Assembly (NCBI GenBank): GCA_964525555.1
Contig: CAZGHN010000013.1
Location: 9,207 to 73,206 of the forward strand
Direction: 5' to 3'
DNA length: 64,000 nt
Source of the DNA: JAFGHJ01 sp964525555
GTDB taxonomy: Bacteria; Hydrothermota; UBA3072
Program-made: the position numbers and the translations under genes
Shown: positions 26,493 through 37,610 of the stretch, one piece after another
Layout: each line of letters begins with the position of its first letter
Numbering within the stretch: the stretch's first letter is position 1
Notes under the pieces: model-generated
What the model was told of the DNA's origin: nothing
Database searches by the model: none
What the model saw: the letters and a program-made list of their open reading frames with translations, nothing else

Positions 26493-26600
26493 AATAGTAA
26501 AGACTTAGTAAGTTTGCTTTTAAGAGTTTTACGAAGATTGGCTTAAAGTTCTGAAGGGTCAAAAAGGGTTTTTGTTGTTATTTTTTTTGAGAAAAACCCC

Positions 26601-26638
26601 TTGACAAATCGGAAATAAATTATAATAATAAAACCTGT

Positions 26639-26648
<10 letters not shown>
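26601..26648 (+). promoter_or_regulatory. Second 23S promoter candidate and boxA antitermination element
   Basis: TTGACA (26601-26606) followed by TATAATAATA (26621-26630); the spacing is 14 nt to TATAAT or 16 nt to TAATAA, so the -10 is ambiguous. Next comes TGTTCTTTGATAATTGA (from 26637), a typical rRNA boxA-like antitermination signal. Confidence 0.6.
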
Positions 26649-29729
<3,081 letters not shown>

Positions 29730-29736
29730 AATAAAC

Positions 29737-29763
29737 AAAAAAACCGGCTTTGCCGGTTTTTTT
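29737..29763 (+). terminator. Rho-independent terminator of the 23S unit
   Basis: AAAAAAACCGGC pairs with GCCGGTTTTTTT across a 3-nt loop (ttt). It lies 50 bp after the 23S end and leaves no room for a 5S gene in the same transcript. Confidence 0.92.
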
Positions 29764-29989
29764 GTTTTTATAGCCACTGATTCTCACGGATAAACACGGA
29801 TTCCCTACCCATCCCAAAACTAATCTTTATGTACAACAATATAGTTTAAGAAAACAGTGTGTCTCAGTGTTAATCCGTAACCAATTATTCGGTGGTGCGA
29901 GGTCGGGTTTTAAACAAACAAAAATCTTTTTTGTTTTTCTCTGTGTTACTCTGTGTCCTCTGTGGTTCAAAATTTTGGGGTGCAAAATC
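29764..29989. repeat. Dispersed repeats between 23S and ndk
   Basis: Non-coding. tagccactgattctcacggataaacacggattcc (29770-29804), tctcagtgttaatccgtaacc (29862-29882) and ttctctgtgttactctgtgtcctctgtggttc (29937-29968) are members of the degenerate repeat families found in several spacers of this window. Confidence 0.8.
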
Positions 29990-30017
29990 TTGACATTTAA
30001 TTCGTATTAAATATTTT
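29990..30017 (+). promoter_or_regulatory. ndk promoter, leaderless type
   Basis: TTGACA (29990-29995), 16-nt spacer, TATTTT (30012-30017), then 5 nt to ATG 30023. No SD is present. Confidence 0.7.
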
Positions 30018-30022
30018 AAAAT

Positions 30023-30430
30023 ATGGAGCAAACTTTACTTCTAATAAAACCTGACGCTATAGAAAGAAAACTTATAGGCAAAATAATTTCTCGTTTAGAA
30101 GAAACATCACTTCGAATTTTAAACATAAAAATGGTTATGTTTACAAGAGAAATGACTGAACAATTTTATGGCGAACACAAGGGCGAAGAGTTCTACGAGA
30201 GACTTATCAATTACATGGCAAACAAAAAAGTCGTTGCTTTAAGACTGGAAGGAATGGAAGCGATAAAAACCTTAAGAAATTTAGTCGGGGCAACAGACCC
30301 GAAGAAAGCAGAAAAAAACACAATACGGGCGGACTTTGGCCTTGGAACGCCTCAAAACAGTGTCCACGCCTCGGATTCGGCTAAATCCGCGGAAAGGGAG
30401 ATTGAATTCTTCTTCGGGGAAAACTTTTGA
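30023..30430 (+). CDS. ndk: Nucleoside diphosphate kinase
   Basis: A 135-aa Ndk that transfers the gamma-phosphate of ATP to NDPs through a phosphohistidine. EQTLLLIKPDAIERKLIGKII at the N-terminus, then ATDPKKAEKNTIRADFG and the active-site NSVHASDS (His about 116). The length is typical. It is monocistronic, flanked by repeat-filled spacers, and preceded by a promoter that leaves a 5-nt gap to ATG, so the message should be leaderless. Confidence 0.97.
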   Translation: MEQTLLLIKPDAIERKLIGKIISRLEETSLRILNIKMVMFTREMTEQFYGEHKGEEFYERLINYMANKKVVALRLEGMEAIKTLRNLVGATDPKKAEKNTIRADFGLGTPQNSVHASDSAKSAEREIEFFFGENF

Positions 30431-30567
30431 ACCGCAAAGATCACACAGATTTTTTATTTTTTTAACTACTTACTACTATCTACTCACTACTCCCTATTAC
30501 CTCCTTGCAAATAAGAAAAACGTTTCTATATTAAATATATTCTTAATAAAATCAGGAGAAAATTCAA

Positions 30568-31077
30568 ATGAATATAATAGGAGGTATAGCTAAGGGACAT
30601 AAAATTTTCGCTCCCGATAATATAAGACCAACAAGAGGAAAAGTACGAGAAGCTCTTTTTTCAATGATAAACGTAAACGGAAAAGCTTTCTTGGATTTGT
30701 TTGCGGGCTCTGGTGCAGTAGGTATAGAAGCCCTGTCCAGAGGCGCGTCAAGAGCTGTATTCGTAGAAAGGTCGCGTAAAGCGGCAACCTATATAAAAAG
30801 GAACTTAGAAAAAACGAATCTTAAAGGAGAAATTATAAATAAATCAGTATCTGCCACTTTAGAAAATCTCGAAGATACCTTTGATTTTATCTTTATGGAT
30901 CCCCCATATAAGACAGAATTGGTCATGAAAACCTTAAAAAAAATCGACGTTGTTTTAAAAAAAGACTCAATAATAATTGTTGAGTGCCCGTCGAATGAGG
31001 AGTTCGAATATAATGGATTTAAAATTATTAAGAGTAAGGTATATGGAGATACTTCTCTCACGTTCTTAAGAAAATGA
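30568..31077 (+). CDS. rsmD: 16S rRNA (guanine(966)-N2)-methyltransferase RsmD
   Basis: A 169-aa SAM-dependent methyltransferase. IIGGIAKGHKIFAP...RPTRGKVREALFSMI opens the family; FLDLFAGSGAVGIEALSRGA is the SAM site (motif I) and FIFMDPPYKTE is the catalytic DPPY motif. It methylates G966 of 16S rRNA during 30S assembly. A promoter TTGCAA (30505)-N16-TATATT (30527) precedes it, with SD caggaga. The stop overlaps coaD by 4 nt; rsmD-coaD is a widely conserved pair. Confidence 0.96.
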   Translation: MNIIGGIAKGHKIFAPDNIRPTRGKVREALFSMINVNGKAFLDLFAGSGAVGIEALSRGASRAVFVERSRKAATYIKRNLEKTNLKGEIINKSVSATLENLEDTFDFIFMDPPYKTELVMKTLKKIDVVLKKDSIIIVECPSNEEFEYNGFKIIKSKVYGDTSLTFLRK

Positions 31078-31577
31078 AAACGGCAATATACCCCGGTACA
31101 TTTGACCCTATTACAAACGGTCATATAGATATCGTCAATCGAGCCTTAAAAATATTCGACCACCTGACGATAGTTGTTGCCCAACATTATGCAAAACATT
31201 TTCTTTTTTCCGCCGAGGAGAGGAAAGAACTATGCGAACTGGCAACAAAAGATATTCCAAATGTCGAGGTAAAAATATGGGAAGGCCTTTTGGCTGAATA
31301 TGTAAAAACAAATAAAGCTGATGCGATCATAAGGGGAATGCGGGCTCTTTCCGATTTCGAATATGAATTTCAAATGGGAATGATGCACAGAAAACTCTCC
31401 ATGGATATAGAGATTATATACTTCTTCCCGGATGAAAAATATGTTTTTCTCTCTTCAAGTTCAGTTAAGGAAGTTGCCCTTCTCAACGGAGATATATCCG
31501 AGTTCGTTCCTGAGGAAATAGGAAAAAGATTAAAGGAACGGCTGGCAAAAAGCCACACCCGGGAGCAATTACAATAA
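31074..31577 (+). CDS. coaD: Pantetheine-phosphate adenylyltransferase
   Basis: A 167-aa PPAT converting 4'-phosphopantetheine and ATP to dephospho-CoA. AIYPGTFDPITNGHIDIVNRAL contains the T/HxGH nucleotidyl-transfer motif; IRGMRALSDFEYEFQMGMMHRKL and FLSSSSVKEVALLNGD complete the family signature. It overlaps rsmD by 4 nt and ends at the point where obg translation must begin. Confidence 0.97.
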   Translation: MKTAIYPGTFDPITNGHIDIVNRALKIFDHLTIVVAQHYAKHFLFSAEERKELCELATKDIPNVEVKIWEGLLAEYVKTNKADAIIRGMRALSDFEYEFQMGMMHRKLSMDIEIIYFFPDEKYVFLSSSSVKEVALLNGDISEFVPEEIGKRLKERLAKSHTREQLQ

Positions 31578-32575
31578 GTTCATATCAAATATCAATAGAA
31601 GTAAAAGCAGGGAGAGGAGGGGACGGACTTGTGGGTTTCAGCCATTTACCTAAACAGCCCAAAGGCGGCCCGGACGGGGGGGACGGAGGAAAAGGCGGAG
31701 ATATTTATATCCAAGCTTCAGAAGCATACCCTTCTTTTGAACATCTTCATAAAGGAACTGTTTTTAAAGCAGAAGACGGCAAACCGGGCGGTAAAAACAA
31801 GAGACACGGCAAAAATGGTAAGGATCTTGTAATATCCGTACCCATCGGAACCACAATTTACAAAGAAAATGAAAAAGATTCTTTAGCAGACTTAATATCC
31901 GATGGTGAAAAAATTAAAGTCGCAGAAGGCGGAAGAGGAGGTAAGGGAAATATAAATTTCGCAACTTCCACAAATCAGGCTCCGCGCAAAGCAACGCCGG
32001 GTAAAGAAGGAACAAAGGCCGTTCTTAACTTGATGCTCAGCCCTAAAGCAGATATCGTCGTAATAGGTCCTCCAAATTCCGGAAAATCTTCATTGATAGC
32101 CTATATTACCGGAAATTCACCAAAAATAGCAAGTTATCCCTTTACTACAAAAAGGCCAAGACTATGGACTTATATGCAAGACTTCAACAGATACACTTTA
32201 ATGGATACACCGCCTTTAGTGCCGGAAATAATTGAAGACATCAAAACACTTCTAAAGAGAGCAAAAACACTGCTCATTGCAATAGATAGCAACCGATTTG
32301 AAACTTTTAATAAAATAAAACCCCTGCTAAACGAAATAACGGAATATTTTGAAACATTACCAAACACTAAAATCGGAATCGTGCTGACAAAAATCGATAA
32401 AGTGGCTTCTTCTGCTAATCTTTCTACTCCATACCCAATTTTTCCCGTATCTGTCGAAAACGAAGATGGAGTAAAAGAATTGAAAGAGTTTTTGTTAACG
32501 AAGATTAGCCGCGAAGGCACTAAGACACAAATAAAAAACCAATCTATTGACAACGAAACACACAAAATACACTAA
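31574..32575 (+). CDS. obg: Obg-family GTPase with non-canonical start
   Basis: GTP-binding ribosome-associated protein. The conserved Obg N-terminus (ISIEVKAGRGGDGLVGFSHLPKQPKGGPDGGDGGKGGDI) lies partly upstream of the first GTG (31631). No in-frame ATG/GTG/TTG exists between the upstream stop (31511) and that GTG, so I place the start at ATA 31574, which overlaps the coaD TAA as ATAA and has gggag 8 nt upstream. This gives about 333 aa. G1 is GPPNSGKS (165-172) and G4 TKID (272-275). G3 reads DTPP (211-214) instead of DxPG, and the switch II segment between it and the next strand is short. The last ~15 residues run into a cacagag-type repeat. Confidence 0.88.
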   Translation: MSSYQISIEVKAGRGGDGLVGFSHLPKQPKGGPDGGDGGKGGDIYIQASEAYPSFEHLHKGTVFKAEDGKPGGKNKRHGKNGKDLVISVPIGTTIYKENEKDSLADLISDGEKIKVAEGGRGGKGNINFATSTNQAPRKATPGKEGTKAVLNLMLSPKADIVVIGPPNSGKSSLIAYITGNSPKIASYPFTTKRPRLWTYMQDFNRYTLMDTPPLVPEIIEDIKTLLKRAKTLLIAIDSNRFETFNKIKPLLNEITEYFETLPNTKIGIVLTKIDKVASSANLSTPYPIFPVSVENEDGVKELKEFLLTKISREGTKTQIKNQSIDNETHKIH

Positions 32576-32765
32576 ACCCAACCACACCAATTAGTTTCGT
32601 ATTTTTAATTACCAATATACTTTTTTGTCTTTTTCTCTGTGGTCTCTGTGTCTCCGTGTGAGAATAATTTGGGCTGTGGGTTGGGAAAAACAACAAAAAT
32701 TTTCCTGTGTTCTCTGTGTGTTTTGTTTTTCTCTGTGGCCTCTGTGGTAAATATTCTTGTAAAGA
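32576..32765. repeat. Dispersed repeats between obg and dprA
   Basis: tttctctgtggtctctgtgtctccgtgtgag (32632-32662), ctgtgttctctgtgtgttttg (32705-32725) and tctctgtggcctctgtggtaaat (32731-32753), reverse-orientation members of the cacagag family. An upstream in-frame ATG (32639) for dprA lies inside this repeat and is not its start. Confidence 0.8.
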
Positions 32766-32794
32766 TTGCGAAAATCAAACCAAATTACTATAAT
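32766..32794 (+). promoter_or_regulatory. dprA promoter, leaderless type
   Basis: TTGCGA (32766-32771), 17-nt spacer, TATAAT (32789-32794), then 6 nt to ATG 32801. No SD is present. Confidence 0.72.
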
Positions 32795-32800
32795 TCGCAT

Positions 32801-33880
32801 ATGATAAAAGAATCAAATCTTCTTAAATTATCGAACATCAAAATGAAATCTTCGAGATTAAAAAAGATCATCATCCGTAACGAAAATTTTCTCGAGGAAA
32901 AAGATTTCATTGAAAGACTTATCGAAAATGAAGAGATACGAAAAGAAGAAATATTAAAATCCAATAAAATTTCTCTCCTCGAAAAGCAACTTCGGATATT
33001 AAACAACCAGGATGTCAGAATACTTACAATATTCGATAAAGACTATCCTTCAAATTTGACAAAATTAGAAGATGCTCCGCCTATTCTTTATTGCAGAGGA
33101 AATCTTTTACCAAAAGACGAATGTGCAGTATCAATCGTTGGGACGAGAAATGCGACGGATTATGGTAGGAACGTTACAAGAACACTGGCAAAAAAACTTG
33201 CAGAACATGGAATTACGATTGTAAGCGGTATGGCAATGGGTATCGACACCCAGGCCCACATGGGGGCCCTCGAAGGCATAGGAAGAACCCTGGCTGTAAT
33301 GGGAACAGGAATAGACTTGGTTTATCCTGCCTCCAACAGAAACCTCGCAAAGAAGATTGCGGAAAACGGCTGTCTGATAACGGAACTCTCCCCCCTTTCA
33401 CCTCCTCTACCATATCACTTTCCCTCAAGGAATAGAATTATAAGCGGACTTTCCAAAGCTGTTATCGCGGTAGAAGCCGGAGAGAGAAGTGGAGTCTTTT
33501 CTACGGTAAAATGGGCGCTGGATTATGGAAGAGATGTGTACGCCTTACCAGGAGACATTTACAGAAAAGTCTCGGAAGGTACAAATAAACTGATAAAAAA
33601 CGGCGCGATACCTTTGACAAGCTATAAAGATATCCTGGAAAACACCAACTTCAAAATCAAAGAAGAAAAAAAAGAAGAAATTATAAAAAAACTTCCCGAC
33701 TTAAACGAGCATGAAAAATTAGTCTACGAAGCCCTTGAGCAAAAACCAAAAAGTACAGATATACTGGCAGGAGAAACAAACCTTTCACCACAGATTATTA
33801 TGACTACTATAGCTTTACTTGAACTCAAAGGTCTATCAAGAGAAATTCCGGGTAAAAGATTTATACGAGAGGAACAATGA
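32801..33880 (+). CDS. dprA: DNA-processing protein DprA
   Basis: A 359-aa DprA/Smf that loads RecA on incoming single-stranded DNA during natural transformation. I take ATG 32801, because the longer frame from 32639 translates a repeat and the promoter sits 6 nt before 32801. A short N-terminal helical region precedes the Rossmann core: VSIVGTRNATDYGR, VSGMAMGIDTQAHMGALE, VMGTGIDLVYPASNR, ITELSPLSPPLPYHFPSRNRIISGLS, VVEAGERSGVFSTVKWALDYGRDVYALPGD. A C-terminal winged helix (HEKLVYEALEQKPKSTDILAG) follows. The stop overlaps coaX by 4 nt. Confidence 0.95.
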   Translation: MIKESNLLKLSNIKMKSSRLKKIIIRNENFLEEKDFIERLIENEEIRKEEILKSNKISLLEKQLRILNNQDVRILTIFDKDYPSNLTKLEDAPPILYCRGNLLPKDECAVSIVGTRNATDYGRNVTRTLAKKLAEHGITIVSGMAMGIDTQAHMGALEGIGRTLAVMGTGIDLVYPASNRNLAKKIAENGCLITELSPLSPPLPYHFPSRNRIISGLSKAVIAVEAGERSGVFSTVKWALDYGRDVYALPGDIYRKVSEGTNKLIKNGAIPLTSYKDILENTNFKIKEEKKEEIIKKLPDLNEHEKLVYEALEQKPKSTDILAGETNLSPQIIMTTIALLELKGLSREIPGKRFIREEQ

Positions 33881-34560
33881 TTGGAATAATAGACATAGGG
33901 AACTCAACATATCACTGCGGATTATTCAAAGGAAATTCTTTATTTAAGGAAAAAAGAACGATTATACCATCGGACCTTAAAGAAATTTTTTCCGAGACCG
34001 AAAAAATCCTATGTATCTCTGTTGTTCCTTCAAAGAAAAAAACGATAGAAGAAATTATTACTCCTAAGATGATTTCTTTCCCCTCAAAACTAATCGAGTC
34101 AGACTATAAATCAAAACCCGGTGAGGACAGATTGGCTAATGGACTGGGCGTAAAAGATATATTGCCTGCAATTGTCGTTGACTGCGGAAGCACAATTACA
34201 ATCGATGCGTATAGCATTACAAGGAAGCCCGGTTTCCTTGTAAAATTTAATGGTGGGGCAATAATGCCCGGTTTAATTCCCTTTTTTTCTTCTGTATCAA
34301 ACGCTGGCAGTCAACTCCCTTCAATAAAACCTGAACTCCTAGATAAAATAGGAAAAAGTACAGAAGAATGTATTAAATTAGGTGCATATGGAAGCCTCGT
34401 TGGAGGAATTAAGGAAATTTTGGATAGATTGGATTACAAAAACAAAAAATTAATATTCACGGGCGGAGACGGGGCAGTTTTTTCCAAATATTTTAAAGCT
34501 AAATACGACCCACGCCTTACGCTAAAGGGGGGACTGGTTGCCTATAACAAAATCTCCTGA
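33877..34560 (+). CDS. coaX: Type III pantothenate kinase
   Basis: A 227-aa CoaX phosphorylating pantothenate, the first step of CoA synthesis (coaD, the fourth, lies 2.3 kb upstream). GIIDIGNSTYHCGLF holds the phosphate loop, ISVVPSKKK follows, KPGEDRLANGLG is the substrate motif, VVDCGSTITIDAY is the second phosphate motif, and GGAIMPGL and FTGGDGAVFSKYF close the ASKHA fold. It is slightly shorter than the usual ~255 aa. It overlaps dprA by 4 nt and tsaE by 23 nt. Confidence 0.92.
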   Translation: MIGIIDIGNSTYHCGLFKGNSLFKEKRTIIPSDLKEIFSETEKILCISVVPSKKKTIEEIITPKMISFPSKLIESDYKSKPGEDRLANGLGVKDILPAIVVDCGSTITIDAYSITRKPGFLVKFNGGAIMPGLIPFFSSVSNAGSQLPSIKPELLDKIGKSTEECIKLGAYGSLVGGIKEILDRLDYKNKKLIFTGGDGAVFSKYFKAKYDPRLTLKGGLVAYNKIS

Positions 34561-34948
34561 AGAAACCATGCTTTTGGCCGAAGATCTTGTCAAAAGCATA
34601 ACTTCACCAGTATGTATCGCACTTATAGGAGAACTCGGTGCAGGTAAAACTGTCTTTGTCAAGGGACTCGCAAAAGGGCTTGGAATAGAAGAAGTTATTA
34701 AAAGTCCTACTTTCGTACTCATGCGCTCCTATAGAGGACGAATGAATTTACATCACATAGATCTTTACAGAATAAGACTTATTGACGAATTTTTACCTTT
34801 TGAAGAAACTTTGTTGGATGAAGGAATTACAGCAATAGAGTGGGCAGAAAGAGCGACAGGCTTTCTTCCGGAAAAAAGAATAGAAGTAAAATTTAAAATG
34901 CTCTCCGGGAACAGCAGAGAAATTATTATAAATGATATTAGGCATTGA
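34538..34948 (+). CDS. tsaE: tRNA threonylcarbamoyladenosine biosynthesis ATPase TsaE
   Basis: A 136-aa P-loop ATPase of the TsaBDE complex that makes t6A37 in tRNA. Walker A IGELGAGKTVFVKGLAKGL, then SPTFVLMRSYRGRMNLHHIDLYRI and the GITAIEWAERA block. Translation starts at TTG 34538: the strong SD aagggggg lies just upstream and inside coaX. An ATG at 34568 would remove the conserved TKSPEET start. It overlaps coaX by 23 nt and tsaB by 17 nt. Confidence 0.94.
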   Translation: MPITKSPEETMLLAEDLVKSITSPVCIALIGELGAGKTVFVKGLAKGLGIEEVIKSPTFVLMRSYRGRMNLHHIDLYRIRLIDEFLPFEETLLDEGITAIEWAERATGFLPEKRIEVKFKMLSGNSREIIINDIRH

Positions 34949-35999
34949 CTGCAGCAGCAAAGAAGGCGGACTCGCTACGGGAGAAAATTCTTTTTATCCT
35001 CTAAAGTGGGTTGAGGATATTACCTCCAAATTAAAAGAACTCGATGTAAACGCAGGAGATATCGAGAAAATATTAATTACTCACGGACCCGGCTCTTTCA
35101 CTTCCCTGCGGGTCGGACTTGTAACAGCTCAGGGCTTATCATTTCCGAAAAATACTCCAATCTTAGCGTATTCAACTTTCCTTGCGATGTTAGAAAACGG
35201 CCCCGAAGGAGATTTAATCCCTTTAATTCCGGCAAGAAGCAGAGTTGTTTATGCCGCCCATTATAGAAAAACAAACGATAACTTAAAAGAAATTTTTAAA
35301 AACACGATTTTTAAAATTGAAGATTTTATAGATTACCTGAAAAAAAACTTCAAAAAATCAAAACCTATCATCTTCGGCAGTGGAGCACAGATAAACAAAG
35401 ATTCTTTGGAAAAAAAAGGATATAATGTTTTATCCAATATGTCCAATCCTTTAGCATGTAATTTGTTCTCTCTATACAAAAAAAATACAGAACATGTAAA
35501 AAACCCACTTACTCCTTTATATCTTTCAAGTTCAGCTGTGATAAGAAAAAGAAATGCCGCCGATATTAGAATAAGAGAAATGAAAGAAGAAGACTTAAAG
35601 GAAATTATAGAAATCGAAAAGGATGTTTTTACGAATCCATGGCCTTACGAGTTTTTCTATCCCCATTTAATATCAGACACTTGCTTGAAATTCGTGGCAG
35701 AGCTCTCCGAAGAAATTGTAGGGTATGTCATTGGCTGCCAGGAAGAAAACAAACTTCACCTGGGCAACTTTGCTATTAAGCGAACACATTGGAGAAAAGG
35801 TTTCGGAACTAAATTATTAACTTATTTGCTGGAAAAAATCTCAAAAATATCCACAATCGATTTTTGCTATCTTGAGCACCGTGTTAAAAATGAAGCGGCA
35901 TTTGAACTTTACAAGTCTTTAGGTTTTACTTACCAGGGTATAAAAAAAGATTACTATAAAGAAGGCGAAGATGCGGTTGTTATGGGAATTAAATGTTGA
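34932..35999 (+). CDS. tsaB/rimI: TsaB-RimI fusion (t6A subunit / ribosomal-protein alanine acetyltransferase)
   Basis: A 355-aa bifunctional protein. Residues 1-205 are TsaB: MILGIDCSSKEGGLAT, ILITHGPGSFTSLRVGLVTAQGLS and PLIPARSRVVYAAHY are family signatures; TsaB supports TsaD in threonylcarbamoyl transfer. Residues about 212-355 are a RimI GNAT domain: IRIREMKEEDLKEIIEIEKDVFTNPWPYEFF, HLGNFAIKRTHWRKGFGTKLL (acetyl-CoA loop at 286-295) and LEHRVKNEAAFELYKSLGFTYQGIKKDYY. This fusion is known in other bacteria. tsaE overlaps it upstream; no tsaD is in the window. Confidence 0.94.
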   Translation: MILGIDCSSKEGGLATGENSFYPLKWVEDITSKLKELDVNAGDIEKILITHGPGSFTSLRVGLVTAQGLSFPKNTPILAYSTFLAMLENGPEGDLIPLIPARSRVVYAAHYRKTNDNLKEIFKNTIFKIEDFIDYLKKNFKKSKPIIFGSGAQINKDSLEKKGYNVLSNMSNPLACNLFSLYKKNTEHVKNPLTPLYLSSSAVIRKRNAADIRIREMKEEDLKEIIEIEKDVFTNPWPYEFFYPHLISDTCLKFVAELSEEIVGYVIGCQEENKLHLGNFAIKRTHWRKGFGTKLLTYLLEKISKISTIDFCYLEHRVKNEAAFELYKSLGFTYQGIKKDYYKEGEDAVVMGIKC

Positions 36000-36018
36000 T
36001 ACGGCAGGAATAAAAACA

Positions 36019-37494
36019 ATGAACAAAATAAATAAATTTCGTTTATCATTATTCTTATATTTCCTGACTTTATACATAATAACGATTCAAGGGATACAAT
36101 CAGGAGATAATGTTTTCCATTATGATAGAACACAAAATATTATAAAAAATCACTCATTTTCAATGCCTGAGGGAAAATATTCTTTCAGCAAACAACCCTG
36201 GTTACGAAATTGGATGAAAGAGGGAAAAGATTGTAGAATTTATCTTATATTACCTGATGGCCTTTCCATAACATCTATTCCGTTCACTTTTATCGGAAAT
36301 CTAATAGAGAAGACCGGCAATTACGATATGTATGAGGGCAAAATGAATGAAGCCTGGACTAACGGTGATTATACAAAAACGATTTACTGTTTAAATTTAT
36401 TGCCTTCTGCTTTTTTTTCGGTTGTTATGAATTCCTTTATTATGGCTTTAACCTTACTTATCTTCTTTAATTTCTGTTATTTGCTTACAAACTCTTTAAA
36501 AAAATCTCTCATTTCCTCGATTCTTCTTGGTAATGCTACAATCTTATGGGTTTATTCAAGCAGCTTCTGGACTCAGCCCATTGTGACATTCTGCATCTTT
36601 GCAGCTTTTTATTTTCTTTTTAGATTCAACAACGAAGATAATATAAAGTATTTGTTATTAGCAGGATTCTTTGCAGGATATTCTTATATATCTAGATACG
36701 CCAGTCTTTTATCTCTACCTTTCTTTATTTTTTATTTAATTAGTTCAAGATGGAAAGAGAAAAAAACAATCGTTAAATCACTTGCAGTTTTCTCAGTACC
36801 ACTATTTATTATACTTTTTACCCAGATGTACTGGAATTTTTATCGATTCGGCTCGCCTTTCGATTTAGGACCTAACAAGCTATTCTTTTCAAGCAAATTT
36901 TTAGTTCCATATTTAACTAGTTTTCTTTTTAGTCTAAGCAGAAGTATATTCTTTTTTTCTCCTCCTTTGATATTAGGTATACTAGGATTTAAAAAATTCC
37001 TTAAAGAATACAAATTGGAGTTCTTATGTACTGCTGGCATTTCTTTTGGTTTTCTCCTCTTCTACAGTTTTTTTAACTTTGGAATAAACTTATTAGGCGC
37101 CGCCTGGGGACCCAGATATTTAGTTCCGGTGACTCCCTTTTTATTGCTACCCGTCTGTCTTTTTGTTGACAATACAGGGTGGAAGAAAATGTTAACTTAC
37201 GCAACACTGTCAAGCGGTCTCTTTACACAACTTATAGCGATTCTTCAACCCCTACAGGTTGAAGCGATAGATAACTATTTTGGAGAGTTGAAAGGCTTAG
37301 GAACCCCCCTTTTTAAAACGGAAATAATTCCGCAGGCAAAGATGCTGTTCAGAGGAGGATTTCATCTCTGGATCTTTGACAGTATTCCCAAACTAATAAT
37401 GGGTCTTATCCTTTTAGGTATATGCTTTTATTCCTTATTTTATTGCATCTACGAAATTCGAAAAACGAAAGATTTAAAAACAATCTCTACTTAA
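36019..37494 (+). CDS. Polytopic membrane glycosyltransferase-like protein (GT-C type)
   Basis: A 491-aa protein with about ten hydrophobic helices. After the first helix (LSLFLYFLTLYIITI) comes a periplasmic loop with GDNVFHYDRTQNII and SITSIPFTFIGNLIE. Later come YLLLAGFFAGYSYISRYASLLSLPFFIFYLI and GAAWGPRYLVPVTPFLLLPVC. The WGPRYLxPxxPFLLLP phrase is typical of polyprenol-dependent GT-C glycosyltransferases. An acidic catalytic residue in the first loop is plausible (GDN). I choose ATG 36019; the earlier ATG 35971 lies inside rimI and precedes a non-hydrophobic stretch. A weak SD (cagga) is about 9 nt upstream. Substrate unknown. Confidence 0.75.
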   Translation: MNKINKFRLSLFLYFLTLYIITIQGIQSGDNVFHYDRTQNIIKNHSFSMPEGKYSFSKQPWLRNWMKEGKDCRIYLILPDGLSITSIPFTFIGNLIEKTGNYDMYEGKMNEAWTNGDYTKTIYCLNLLPSAFFSVVMNSFIMALTLLIFFNFCYLLTNSLKKSLISSILLGNATILWVYSSSFWTQPIVTFCIFAAFYFLFRFNNEDNIKYLLLAGFFAGYSYISRYASLLSLPFFIFYLISSRWKEKKTIVKSLAVFSVPLFIILFTQMYWNFYRFGSPFDLGPNKLFFSSKFLVPYLTSFLFSLSRSIFFFSPPLILGILGFKKFLKEYKLEFLCTAGISFGFLLFYSFFNFGINLLGAAWGPRYLVPVTPFLLLPVCLFVDNTGWKKMLTYATLSSGLFTQLIAILQPLQVEAIDNYFGELKGLGTPLFKTEIIPQAKMLFRGGFHLWIFDSIPKLIMGLILLGICFYSLFYCIYEIRKTKDLKTIST

Positions 37495-37610
37495 TTAAAA
37501 TCAAATCGCTCTTCTCTTCAGGTTAAGCGAAAAATGCGTGGAGATTTTTCTTGTTTTTGAATTTTGATTTGTATTTTTGCTTTTTAATATTTAAATTTTA
37601 CACTAATTTT

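Noticed and set aside
32639..32800. Upstream start of dprA giving a hydrophobic N-terminal extension
   Set aside because: The extension lies in a cacagag-type repeat, and a promoter sits 6 nt before the later ATG 32801.
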